From positions 75,852,324 through 75,916,323 of the forward strand of contig CP092874.1 of assembly GCA_030710605.1 (NCBI GenBank): 64,000 nucleotides of DNA, in the 5' to 3' direction. The stretch's first letter is position 1; each line of letters starts with the position of its first letter. This DNA comes from Cordylochernes scorpioides (taxonomy: Eukaryota > Arthropoda > Arachnida > Pseudoscorpiones > Chernetidae). Shown here one piece after another: positions 53,646-63,404 of the stretch. The notes below the pieces were generated by a model. That model ran no database searches. It saw only the letters and a list, made by a program, of their open reading frames with translations, and was not told the DNA's origin. A program made the position numbers and the translations under genes.

Positions 53646-53720
53646 AGGATAAAGATTATGGAACTTAATCAGGATAAAGATTATGGAACTTAATCAGGAT
53701 TCAGATTATGGAGCTTAATC
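53646..53720 (+). repeat. three 25-bp tandem repeats in the gypsy-3 leader
   Basis: Units 53646-53670, 53671-53695 (identical, AGGATAAAGATTATGGAAC...) and 53696-53720 (three differences) lie just after the 5' LTR and before the ORF1 ATG, overlapping where the primer-binding site should be. Confidence 0.85.
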
Positions 53721-53729
53721 AGGATCAAA

Positions 53730-54206
53730 ATGGAAATTAACCCAGACATCAGCAAACCAAAAGGCAATGACAAACCAAGAGAGAAGAAACTGGCAACGAG
53801 CGGAAAGAGACTGACAACGAACGAAGCGACAAGACACCCCCTTGCGACGGTAATTTTAGAACTGACCGCCGCGCTACAAGGGCCAAGATCCACGCAACTG
53901 GAAGCGGTCTTCCGGAGCGCCACCCTCGGGGCAACCGACTCCCGCACCGCCGGTACGTGTCCGAACAACCTGACGCCCACCGAGGAATCGCCACCCGCCA
54001 TGCCGTACCAGTACACACGGAAGCAACCCACGCGACACGGGCCCAGTGTACCGACAACGCGGTCCACTCGAATGGAAGCAGTACAAATGACTAAATTTCC
54101 CTTTCAATTGCGAGGACAGTGCAAAAGGTCCCGACCCGGTCCAGCAGATAGTCCAAGCCAGCCACACCAAGCCGAAGACGCCACAGTGGAGACTTTTCGA
54201 GACTAA
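53730..54206 (+). CDS. gypsy-3 ORF1, gag-like but unrecognised
   Basis: 158 codons from ATG 53730 (the first ATG after the leader repeats, AAAATGG context) to TAA 54204-54206. The product is basic, Pro/Thr/Arg-rich (KPKGNDKPREKKLATSGK, PATPEESPP-like TPTEESPPAMP) and has no capsid pattern or CCHC knuckle that I can see. Position suggests Gag; the content suggests a heavily reduced one. It overlaps the open mini-pol frame by about 115 bp in a +1 frame relation, which would allow a Gag-Pol fusion by +1 frameshifting. Confidence 0.6.
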   Translation: MEINPDISKPKGNDKPREKKLATSGKRLTTNEATRHPLATVILELTAALQGPRSTQLEAVFRSATLGATDSRTAGTCPNNLTPTEESPPAMPYQYTRKQPTRHGPSVPTTRSTRMEAVQMTKFPFQLRGQCKRSRPGPADSPSQPHQAEDATVETFRD

Positions 54207-56574
54207 GGTAGGCAATCCACCCAATGACACCATCAAAGTGACTTTAGACTTGTATCTGACCCAGGACCTACCATGTACCTTTCTAATTGAACCAGACGCA
54301 GGTTCGAACATATTGCCGTATCATTTATACAATAGATTAAAAGCACAACTTCCCAACTTAAGTATTAAAAAACCTTCCCTTGATCTATCCACCCTAAATA
54401 GTTTTACGAAAATAATAGGACATTTAACTTTCCCTCTGACAATAGGCCAAATAACCCGTAGAGAGAACTTCCACGTGGTAAATGCATCCTTGCCATTTGG
54501 AGTTCTTACCTTAAAAACCCTTTATCAGTATAAATTAAAACTAAATTATAATCGCGGCACTATTTTCCAACTTGGCGTCCCATTGTCTAATACTATCTAC
54601 CACTTTAAACATGTGTCAAATGAATGCAAGCACGGGCTAGGCCAAAACCTGTCCCAAAGGACTCGCACAGCACCCAAAGCTTTCACACATGGAAACCCTT
54701 GCCTGCATTCATTGCCCAAACCCCAAATATTTACATGCCCCCATTCTAATCTCACACCACGCAACTTTTCACTCAACCCAATTGCCAATACTTTATGCCC
54801 ACCACATATAAAGCCACCACGACTCCAACCTACAATTCCAATAATGCCCAAAAAAGTGTCCGTACACCGACACAGCTCACCCACTTACCACACAAAATCC
54901 ACACATGACCATACTTCACAACACCATAAACACGCAAATGTACCTCACAACATACACGCACCCATACGCCACCACGCAACAAACACGCACAACCCGCACA
55001 ACAAACGCAACACGCACGCCAAAAGACAACAACAACAAACAAGCGCATGCACAACCGTTAAGGATAATACAATCATCCCGTCTACACAAAACATAGAAAA
55101 AATTCACGCCACCAAACAACCACACAATCGAAAAACATTACGATCTTTCCTAAAAGCTGTGAACGCCTATAAAGAGTTCATTCCGGACCACGCCCGCTTG
55201 CGGACGCCACTTATCAACCTTCTAAAAAAGGATATCATGTGGGTCTGGGATGACGAATGCCAGAAAGCGTTCACTAACCTGAAAGAAAACCTTACCACAC
55301 ACCCCACATTACACCTTTACCAGGAAGGTCTGCCATGCCAGGTGTACTGTAACACCTCAACATTCAGCATTACAGGCGTTCTTAAACAAGTCTACCCTGA
55401 TGGGAAGACATACACCGTTCAACATTTCAGCCGATCTCTGCGTAGTCACGAGCGAAATTATTCAGACTTGGAACTACAATGCCTAGCCATTGTGGAAAGT
55501 GTGGATAATTTCCGCACCTGTCTAATGGACAGAAAGTTTACAATATTTTCTGACCATCCCGCATTGCAGTGGTTGAAAGAGATCAAAGCTCCGTCAGGCA
55601 GATTGTTTCGATGGAGGTTAAGATTGTCAAGATACGAATATGAGGTCCGTAGCATAAATGGAGTACAACAATATGAAACGGGCATTGGAACTCGTATCCC
55701 ATTTTGTGGCTTTCTAGATGCGCCACTCATACAGAGCCAACAGTCTTCTCCACCGGGAAAATCTCGCGTGACTATAGATCACAATAAACTGCGCACCGTC
55801 TCCCGAAAAGGAGTACTTAAAACTATAGTCCCAAGTTCACTTACAACCAGACTCCTTAAGTCCGTACACACTCAACACCACCATCCAAACATCTCCAAGA
55901 TGACGAGGCTCATCTCAGCACAATATTATTGGCAGAACATGACACAAGACATCGCAAAACAGGTAAAAACCTGCCCCACCTGCCGATTCGCTAGAAGAAT
56001 CGATGAATACAAACAACCTGCACGTAAAAATACCGACACAGGTACCCAAACAAAACAAAATTCGTACATAAAGCACAGCGTACACACAACACAAATAATG
56101 CCAAAATTACCACATCCACGTCAGAGAAAAGATCACACATCTCAACCTAAACCAATTACCGCCGACATATCTCTAATAAAACCATTGACGATCAAACAGG
56201 AGAACTATAAACCGGACAAACAGTTCAATCATACCACATCACTCCCTAAAGATATCAAACAAGAGAACTGCGAACCTACCAATCATTCAATTTCTACAAT
56301 TAATAAGGATCAAACAAATATTTCAAAATCCCCATTTACAAAAATACGAGAGAACATGGGGCAATACCCTATTTTTCATCTGATTTTCATCCTTTGTTTG
56401 TTACTTCTGCCATACAACTGTATTCCAATTTTATTCATCAATTACTTGTTTATATATACCATGCCCGCTCAGAAAATCTTCGAACTACAAGAGGCAGTTT
56501 TTAATTTTGGACAAACATTAGGAAACATCTTTGCAGAAAATCTAAATAAACTCCGAAAAGATAGCAGTAACTGA
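54091..56574 (+). CDS. gypsy-3 mini-pol: protease-like, RNase H-like and integrase-finger segments, no RT palm or integrase core
   Basis: Open from 54091 (after TGA 54088-54090) to TGA 56572-56574; without frameshifting the first candidate start is GTG 54238 (778 residues). Order: a protease-like segment with FLIEPDAGSNILPYHLYNRL (DAG instead of DTG) and FGVLTLKTLYQYKLKLNYNR; about 150 residues rich in His, Asn and Thr (54660-55130); the RT-RNase H joint (LRSFLKAVNAYKEFIPDHAR); an RNase H fold with first Asp replaced (YCNTSTFSITG) but ERNYSDLELQ and SDHPALQWL kept; and an HHCC integrase finger (HTQHHHPNISKM...CPTCRFAR). The integrase D,D,E core and RT YxDD are missing. The end has a hydrophobic segment (FHLIFILCLLLLPYNCIPIL) and a short amphipathic tail. 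The frame has no internal stop. Confidence 0.85.
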   Translation, partial: LNFPFNCEDSAKGPDPVQQIVQASHTKPKTPQWRLFETKVGNPPNDTIKVTLDLYLTQDLPCTFLIEPDAGSNILPYHLYNRLKAQLPNLSIKKPSLDLSTLNSFTKIIGHLTFPLTIGQITRRENFHVVNASLPFGVLTLKTLYQYKLKLNYNRGTIFQLGVPLSNTIYHFKHVSNECKHGLGQNLSQRTRTAPKAFTHGNPCLHSLPKPQIFTCPHSNLTPRNFSLNPIANTLCPPHIKPPRLQPTIPIMPKKVSVHRHSSPTYHTKSTHDHTSQHHKHANVPHNIHAPIRHHATNTHNPHNKRNTHAKRQQQQTSACTTVKDNTIIPSTQNIEKIHATKQPHNRKTLRSFLKAVNAYKEFIPDHARLRTPLINLLKKDIMWVWDDECQKAFTNLKENLTTHPTLHLYQEGLPCQVYCNTSTFSITGVLKQVYPDGKTYTVQHFSRSLRSHERNYSDLELQCLAIVESVDNFRTCLMDRKFTIFSDHPALQWLKEIKAPSGRLFRWRLRLSRYEYEVRSINGVQQYETGIGTRIPFCGFLDAPLIQSQQSSPPGKSRVTIDHNKLRTVSRKGVLKTIVPSSLTTRLLKSVHTQHHHPNISKMTRLISAQYYWQNMTQDIAKQVKTCPTCRFARRIDEYKQPARKNTDTGTQTKQNSYIKHSVHTTQIMPKLPHPRQRKDHTSQPKPITADISLIKPLTIKQENYKPDKQFNHTTSLPKDIKQENCEPTNHSISTINKDQTNISKSPFTKIRENMGQYPIFHLIFILCLLLLPYNCIPILFINYLFIYTMPAQKIFELQEAVFNFGQTLGNIFAENLNKLRKDSSN

Positions 56575-57479
56575 AAGATAACCAACCGATGTCGGAGAAG
56601 CCGTACTCCAAAAACAAGCCCCGAGCCGCACCAAAAATAAATAGACGGCAGGAAACGAGAATTTGAGACACCACGACGGAAGTGTAGTTCGCAGCGATAA
56701 ATTCGGCCTCTGTAAACAAAGCGGAGCGCCCTCGTCCGATCTCCAATTTCATTCCCTCTCGTTTGCCCGACACACCCCACTTCCGTATCTCTAATTACAA
56801 TGAGCAGATCCCCTATTGAGGTCAACTGGGAACCTCGCTATGCCACCGATTTTGATTCCAGTTCGAGTCTACATATCGATTTTTACCAACCAACTCCACA
56901 TCCACGAGACAACACATAGAACTAACTCACACATTTCTTACACAACAGACTTCTAACATTTTTTCACAACACACACACAAAGACAAAAAATTACACATAA
57001 AGGTTATATAGATTTCCATGTCTCCTGTACACACAGCATAAACGCACTTGAGGGCTAGAATCACGTTTTTCACCTAAGTGTCGCTACAGATGAGACAAAA
57101 AATTTATAGGGCATAATTGAGCAAGTAAAACATTTATAGGGCAAAATGGAACAATCAATACATTTAGATCAGGGCATGTAGATACCAAAGGGTTCCAACC
57201 AATACACCTTATTTTTCATATCAATCATTTTCATTATTTTCTCGCAATTAAAAATGTAAATATTTAATCAATTTATCAATTTATTCAACTTATTGCCACT
57301 TTTAATCATTAATTATCTTTTTTTTTTCCAATTAGTTTATATTATCATTTTTATTTATCAATTATCATTCTATTTACCACTTAGCTTATATTGCCACAAC
57401 TCAATTATCAACGAAAACCCACTGGTTTTCGATTAAACTAAAAACATTAAATCACCCTTTGTTGTTGAAACCTTTTTAT
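56575..57479 (+). other. gypsy-3 non-coding 3' region
   Basis: No frame of note in the element's orientation. A 118-codon minus-strand frame (56469-56825) overlaps mini-pol and is likely chance. From 56900 the sequence is increasingly T/A-rich. Confidence 0.5.
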
Positions 57480-58260
57480 TTTTCATTTTTCTTTTTTCAA
57501 ACACTCAACTTTGATTTCGCTCAAAAAAACTTTTATTTTATTTTTATTTTTGATTTCTCAAAAGACCTAATAGAATTCCTTCAATTTCATTCCCAATCTC
57601 GAATAGAATATGGTTAGGCATTTTTCCTTTTTTTTTCACCATTCAACCAAGCACTCAACTTTGATTTCGCTCAAAAAACTTTTATTTTATTTTTATTTTT
57701 ATTTTGATTTCTCAAAAGACCTTATGAAATTTCCTCGAATTCCTTTCCAAAATTCAAGCAAAAAAAGTAATTAGGCATTTTTCCTTTTTTTTTCACCATT
57801 CAACCAAGCACTCAACTTTGATTTCGCTCAAAAAACTCTTATTTTATTTTTATTTTTGATTTCTCAAAAGACCTAATAGAATTCCTTCGATTTCATTCCC
57901 AATTTCGAACTAGAATATGGTTAGGCATTCTTCTTTTTTTTTCTCACCATTCAACCAAACACATTCAATTTTGATTTCATTCAACTTCTTATTTCATTTT
58001 GTTTTGATTTCAAAGCACCTTATGAAATTTCCTCGATTCCTTTTTCTCAGAATTCGAGCAAAAAAGTAACTAAGCAGTTGTCTTTGTCACCATGCAACAA
58101 AATATTTTTCTTTTTCAACCAAACACATTCAATTTTGATTTCATTCAACTATTTTTATATTATTTTTATTTGATTTCAAAAGCCTTAATAGAACTCCCTC
58201 GATATCATTTCTTATCTCGAGTAGAATTCGTTTAGGCGCATTTTTTTTTTGTTTTACCCA
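57480..58260 (+). repeat. five ~155-bp imperfect tandem repeats inside gypsy-3
   Basis: Each unit contains CACTCAACTTTGATTTCGCT (or CATTCAATTTTGATTTCATT) followed by TTTTATTTTATTTTTATTTT and AAAGACCTAATAGAATTCCT. Spacings are about 150-163 bp. The units are pyrimidine-rich and diverge toward the 3' end. They sit just upstream of the purine tract, a region that affects packaging or replication in other LTR elements; no role can be read here. Confidence 0.8.
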
Positions 58261-58490
58261 CTATGTACCATAACCTTCATTGATTTCTTACAATTAAAAA
58301 ATTTTTTGATTTCTATTAATTATACTCAACCTATATCATCAACCCCATTCTATCTTACTTATGTCACCAGCAATGCTTGTATATAGCCCCTCAATACCTA
58401 TAACTAATTTTCCCCCAAAATTATTTTTCATTTTACAGAATTCTCTCAGGCTAACCCCTTCTTGAATTCTTCACATGTAGGGGGCGCATC

Positions 58491-59455
58491 TGTCATAATT
58501 TGTATATAATTAAATGCAACCCCGACCCACTATGTATGTACCATGTATGATTTTCAAAGACTTAATAAAGAACAAGGTAACTGGAGGGAAGCAAGTAGCA
58601 TTAAGATATAGGAAGTAGACCTAAGGCTGGCACGACTATTCTGGGCACCCCTGTGTCAATATTGCAGGGGCAGAAACCGGACGTCTCTAGTGACCAGAAG
58701 TTATAAATGTTAAAGCTAACACCCAATATTTCCGGCAAAGACAGGACGTATCCAATATCCACAGAAGTTATATTAGTATAGAGACACCCCATACTTCCGA
58801 CCCAAGATAGGACGTATTTGATAACACGGAAGTAAATAAAGTCAAAATAGCACTCGACACTTCCTATCAAGCAGATCACAGCTTTCATCAAGGAAAGCCG
58901 CGGGCCAATCAAAAGATAGCATCTAAATAGGTCAACCAATAGGGAAAAAGCATGTGATCATCTCTCAACCAATCAGAGAGAAACGGAGTCTTGGTGTTAA
59001 ATCGAAAGGCAAGGATGGTCAGTTAGGTTTTCGCTCTCATAGGAACAACACCTGCAGTAGCGACTTGGCTCCCACCGAGTTCGGATCAGCCTTCGACTTG
59101 CTCCCACCAAGGTAACATCTGTTCTAGAGACCTCTCTCAGCTCAGCTCATAGCTATGTCAATCACCGCCATGTGATCAGATAAGGAACAATCAAACCCGC
59201 TCCTTCTCAAGCTTTCTTCCCTCCAACCAGTTGCCTTTTATTTCCAAACTCAAACAATCACGTGTCCTGATTATTCCTAACTGTGTGCTTCACTTACCAC
59301 TCAACGACTGCGCTTCAACCAAATATCACCATTCGCATCCAACAACAAGAAACCCCGCAACGATATTGCCACAGATCGGTTAAGTCGACAGGATTCTACA
59401 ACAGTGTAATACAACAAATATTATAGTGTAACAACAATTGCATCATCATATTACA
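58491..59455 (+). repeat. gypsy-3 3' LTR
   Basis: Identical to 52671-53635; followed by the TATA duplication at 59456-59459. Confidence 0.95.
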
Positions 59456-59459
59456 TATA

Positions 59460-59870
59460 TTTTGATAATTTGAAACTCGTAAATTTGATTCTCTCGATAA
59501 AGTGAACATTTTTTTCCCGGTCCCTTGAAAAATACTCGATAAGTTGAATAAAATCAATATTAATTGGTTCCCTCGGTAATTGGAAGTTAAAGGAATAGTA
59601 TCTTGCCTTGGAATTGTATCATTATTCTTGTCTCAAATAAATTGCCGTGTCATCCTGAATTTTGTCTTTCCTAATTTTCTACATTACAAAATCATCGTTT
59701 TATCTAGTGAACATTTTTTCCCGGTCCCTTGAAAAATACTCGATAACTAACTTTGACTTGTGCGCAATTAATAGGTAGAAAACCTTACTTTTGATAAATA
59801 ATCTTTAAGATAATAAACTTAGTGATAATAAAACTTATAGATAAAAAAACTTATCATCGTCGCAATGGGG
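59460..59870. repeat. pogo-like end sequences split by an LTR scrap
   Basis: GTGAACATTTTTTTCCCGGT and CCCTTGAAAAATACTCGATA occur at about 59502-59543 and again at about 59709-59745. Between them (59600-59690) lies a scrap of the LTR family at 40928-41104. CTCGATAA...TGAACATTTTTTCCCGG resembles ends of pogo/Tigger-type MITEs; no transposase is present, so the class is a guess. Confidence 0.4.
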
Positions 59871-59877
59871 GCGCTGC

Positions 59878-60290
59878 TTGCGAGTTAAATCTACAAATCT
59901 ACAAATAACTCTAAGGAGATTAAAGATATTCAAGAAATTATTTTTCAGAAACTCTATATGCCCTGTTAAAACACGTTTTCCATTTACATTAGGTCAGCTG
60001 ATATTACATCCCATCTTAACCGCTAGAGGCGCTGCTTGCAAGCGAAAGGGCAAATTTGCAAATAACTCGAAGAATATTCGGAATAGAGACCTGATATTTT
60101 CACTATATATTTTTTCCAGATTCTACTCTATATACTGTTAAAATTTCAGTAAGATTAGTTACGTAATGTGGACATGTATAGCCGACAAACATACATACAT
60201 ACATTGATCCAATATATGCCTTTTTAATTAAATACATACATAGATACACTGACTTTTATATACGATAGGGATAAGTTTATAGTAATAAGT
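59878..60290 (+). repeat. dispersed repeat, copy 2 (matches 29950-30620)
   Basis: See copy 1 for the shared blocks. This copy has an internal near-duplication: CGCTGCTTGC with nearby CAAATAACTC occurs near 59870 and again at 60030-60070. Confidence 0.65.
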
Positions 60291-60392
60291 TAAGGACAAA
60301 TTTTCAAAATTATAATAAAGGCCAGTAATTTTTGTTAACATAAAATGACTTATTACACATAAGACATTTTAAAGTTTCATAAAGACACGCTG

Positions 60393-60625
60393 TACGATAT
60401 AAAATAAATGTAGAACGAAGTTTGACAATTATACCGCAAATGTTTATTTTTAACGAAAAATCTAAATTTATTTTATGGAGAAATAACGATTATTTCTAAC
60501 CTTAGGGATGAAGTATGAAAAGATGAATTGTGAAGAGTAATGATAAACGGAAAATATTTCGTTCAAAAGAAGCATTTGCGGTATAATTGTCAAACTTCGT
60601 TCTATAACATAAATGTAATAAAAGT
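60393..60625. mobile_element. foldback element, ~45-bp arms
   Basis: GAACGAAGTTTGACAATTAT (from 60413) is reverse-complemented at 60564-60606 (CGGTATAATTGTCAAACTTC), with further weaker pairing outward. The AT-rich centre is non-coding. Confidence 0.75.
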
Positions 60626-60823
60626 TTTGTATAGCGAATATTTGAAAATATAAGGTTAAAAATTTGTACTTTACTAACGGTATTGGAGAATGTAATTCCT
60701 GAATCCAAAGATAATTCTCTCTATATTAAACTTTAAAATATATTGTCTTCAAATCACCTTTCTCTCTATTTACACAAATACCGAATTTAAAAATGTCCTT
60801 AATAAAAAAAAAAAAACTATATA

Positions 60824-61068
60824 CCAGGTGCGATCAAAAAGTAAATGAACTTTATAAAAATCAAGCGTAGATATCAATTTTTTAAAAGAGTTATTTCAGA
60901 ATAAAGCCTAAGCAACAAAAATAAGACTGGCAACACTGGTAATAGCGCATGCGTAAATCTCATTGTAGAAAGATAAATGTTCTTTGTTTATCGCTCGCGT
61001 CGTATTTTGTAATATTGGCTTTTGAACAACGAGCTAACATAAAATTTTGTTTTAAATTGAATAAATTT
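60824..61068 (+). pseudogene. mariner 5' end and transposase start, truncated
   Basis: After TA (60822-60823) comes CCAGGTGCGATCAAAAAGTA, a mariner-type terminus. Downstream, 61003-61068 reads FEQRANIKFCFKLNKF, the start of mariner transposases. The similarity ends there. Family differs from the mariner at 26882-28191. Confidence 0.7.
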
Positions 61069-61228
61069 CTACTGAGACACACACACAATTATAGAATTGT
61101 TAAAGAAAGCATTCTATATACAGTTACGAGCGTCTTTCCTAATCAGTCATCTCTCTCTGTCACCGTTTGCTTTTTTTTTTTTGGAATGGCGCCCTCCTAT
61201 TGGTTGGCTACGGTCACGCCACCTTTGC

Positions 61229-61270
61229 CCCCCCCCCCCCCCCCCCCATCATGCCCCCCCCCCCCCCCCA
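61229..61270. repeat. two poly-C tracts
   Basis: Runs of roughly 20 and 18 C separated by ATCATG. The complementary strand is G-rich and could form quadruplexes. Runs like this are prone to length error in assemblies. Confidence 0.9.
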
Positions 61271-61516
61271 CTCGCTATTTATGTAACTATTGTGTTGGAG
61301 CGGGTCGCTCCCTAAATAAATGCATATATTAGATAATAACCAAATGGAATCCTCTCTTTCTTTTTCCCAGTAAGAGACGCCTACGGAAGCCAACAGTACA
61401 TAGACAGATAAAGCACATAGGCTATAGTTATTAACTAACATATGCAAATAATTAAGGCGCCAATTTATAATTGTAACAAATAGTATTTGAATCAAAACAT
61501 TCAATCGGGTAAAACA

Positions 61517-61543
61517 CGGGCGTTGCCCGGGTCATTCGGCTAG
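61517..61543 (+). mobile_element. Helitron 3' terminus
   Basis: A perfect hairpin CGGGCGTTGCCCG is followed nine bases later by CTAG beside T (61540-61544). This is a canonical Helitron end. The matching 5' end of the element was not identified. Confidence 0.55.
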
Positions 61544-61544
61544 T

Positions 61545-61934
61545 ATGGAGATAAAAAAAAATCAAAACCTCAAGTACACATTTCTGGTACAATATTTTTA
61601 AAGATTGCCGTTTAACAGCGTTTTGGCCACTGGAAAAAATGTGTAGATTAGTGGAGGGTTGATGAATAAAAATATTCGGCCATTATATATTTATATTTCA
61701 TTTTTAAAGTTCGGTTATATTTTGATAGTACCCGGTTTTTCGTGAATTTATGTCCATTAACACTTTGAGGACAGACGATTCCGCACTTACATGGTTCACT
61801 GGGCCGTATGAAAATCGAGTTATTTTTTTTTTTTATTTAATAAATAAAACTCGTTTCAAAAATGAAATTTTCGTTTTGATATATCTTTAGACTTTAAATA
61901 ATAAATAAAAATTTAAAAATTATATAAAAATAGT
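61545..61934. other. unassigned; possible piggyBac-like end near 61755
   Basis: TTAACACTTTGAGGACAGAC near 61757 resembles the TTAA-plus-terminus of some piggyBac-type elements, but no partner end or transposase is seen. Confidence 0.2.
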
Positions 61935-62376
61935 TTATATATATATATATGTTATATTAATATATTATTTGAAATGTTATATTGAAATATTTTATTTAAA
62001 AATGTTATATGTTAAAATGTTATTTTATTTAAAGTTATAATTTCATAGATATAAATACTCTGTTTTAATCGACCGCCAGAGGTCACGCTTCTACTATATA
62101 AACTGATTGTTGTTCTTCCCCGGCTGGCCGACCCAAAGTTTTTGTAATTATGTAAATAATCTTTTGTTTTATTTATTTATACGCCTTAAGACAGGCATTA
62201 CTTTAATCAATTATGTTTTTATATTTCTTAGCTCAATTAAAGCAATTTCTAATCTTTACCATTTTATTATTATTCTATCAAGAATTTAACCACGACTGCA
62301 CCACCATTACAATAATCCTCAACATGATCCAAAACAACAGAAATAGTATTTTTTTTTTAAATATATATATATATTG
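61935..62376 (-). repeat. ~440-bp dispersed repeat, copy 2 (inverted)
   Basis: Reverse complement of the repeat at 6519-6962, sharing GACCGCCAGAGGTCA, CCCCGGCTGGCCGACCCAAA and TTTTGGATCATG (reversed). The two copies sit near opposite ends of the window, each beside (TA)n. Confidence 0.65.
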
Positions 62377-62392
62377 AAAAATAATTTATATA

Positions 62393-62800
62393 TCTTATAT
62401 ATAAAAGTCAATGTCTGTTGTCTGTTTCGTGATAAACTTAAAAATTACTGAACCAATTGGTACCAAATTTTGCATGCCGCTTTTTATAAACATGAGGAAA
62501 ATTTTCAGTTACATTTTGATTAGTATTTTTGGCATTTATTTTTTTCATTTTAGGAACTTTTTTTTACGTGGAGTAAATACGAGGCGAAGTAACAACACCA
62601 GGCCAATTAAGCGACCAATGAGCGTTCTGCATTTTTTTCATGTTGCTTTTGTACTTTTCTTTTTAAATAACTTTTCATAAGAGTGTTACTTTTTTTACAA
62701 ATGTATTGAGTATTGAGAGAGAAATTTATATTACTAAGTTATGGTAAGTGCACACAATGCAATTAAAAAAACTTTACAACATTAGCGTTACTAATTTGTA
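62393..62800 (+). mobile_element. Helitron-like element, copy C, 5' part
   Basis: Starts TCTTATATATAAAAGTCAAT beside A, as in copy A, and matches it through ATACGAGGCGAAGTAACAAC and GTGCACACAATGCAAT. It stops matching near 62800. Confidence 0.7.
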
Positions 62801-63106
62801 CTTGATATATTGATGCAAATAATATATAATTGATTTAAATAAATTTTACAATATTTACAGAGTTTCTTTATTCATATATCGGGAGGCAAGCTTTCGCGCG
62901 GTCGCGCTTCATCAGACCACTGGTTCCGCAAAGGCGTACAACACACAAACAATAGAGATTCACAGAAATATATTTTCAAAAAACCGAATATAACAATAGT
63001 TTCCAGTTGTAGAGGGTTAGGGGGACAGTTTCAATGGGGGTGGGATTATCTGCGTTGAATATGCTGGAACTGTTGGGGTAGATCGATTCTTCTGTTTATG
63101 CTGTTA

Positions 63107-63395
63107 CTAGAAGAATGACCCGGCTTCGCCCGAGAAATCCCCCGAGTGAAGTATCCTTCATACTGAAAGTACATCAATAATAAATAGTAGAAGTGCCATA
63201 GAATAGCAATTACAGAAGAAACACATAAACTACAGGAAAAAAAGTGTGCAATGGCAAAAATTGTATTATATTAGTGTTTAGGTATTTGATTTAATTATTT
63301 TTTGCAATCCATTTAGTTGTTTCGAAATTAATATTGTTTAAATAGACGGCAGCTTTTCCACCAAACCCCCATTAACCTTTGAAATTGCCTGAGTT
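63107..63395 (-). mobile_element. Helitron-like element, copy D, 3' part
   Basis: On the minus strand it ends TTTCTCGGGCGAAGCCGGG then CTAG (63107-63110) beside T. The matching sequence runs to about 63395, where the terminal tandem repeat begins. Confidence 0.7.
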
Positions 63396-63404
63396 GAGTG
63401 ACTG

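Larger units (their letters stand above)
52671..59455 (+). mobile_element. gypsy-3: very young non-autonomous Ty3/gypsy element
   Basis: Two LTRs of 965 bp (52671-53635 and 58491-59455), identical at every base I compared, and a 4-bp duplication TATA (52667-52670 and 59456-59459). Total 6,785 bp. Inside: a short gag-like ORF, a long mini-pol ORF in an overlapping frame, then about 1.9 kb of non-coding sequence with pyrimidine-rich tandem repeats, and a purine tract (GTAGGGGGCGCATC) before the 3' LTR. RT palm and integrase core are absent, so it needs enzymes supplied in trans. Identical LTRs mean a very recent insertion. Confidence 0.92.

Noticed and set aside
61214..61504. Gly-rich minus-strand frame over the poly-C tracts
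   Set aside because: Produced by the C runs themselves; low complexity and no other support.
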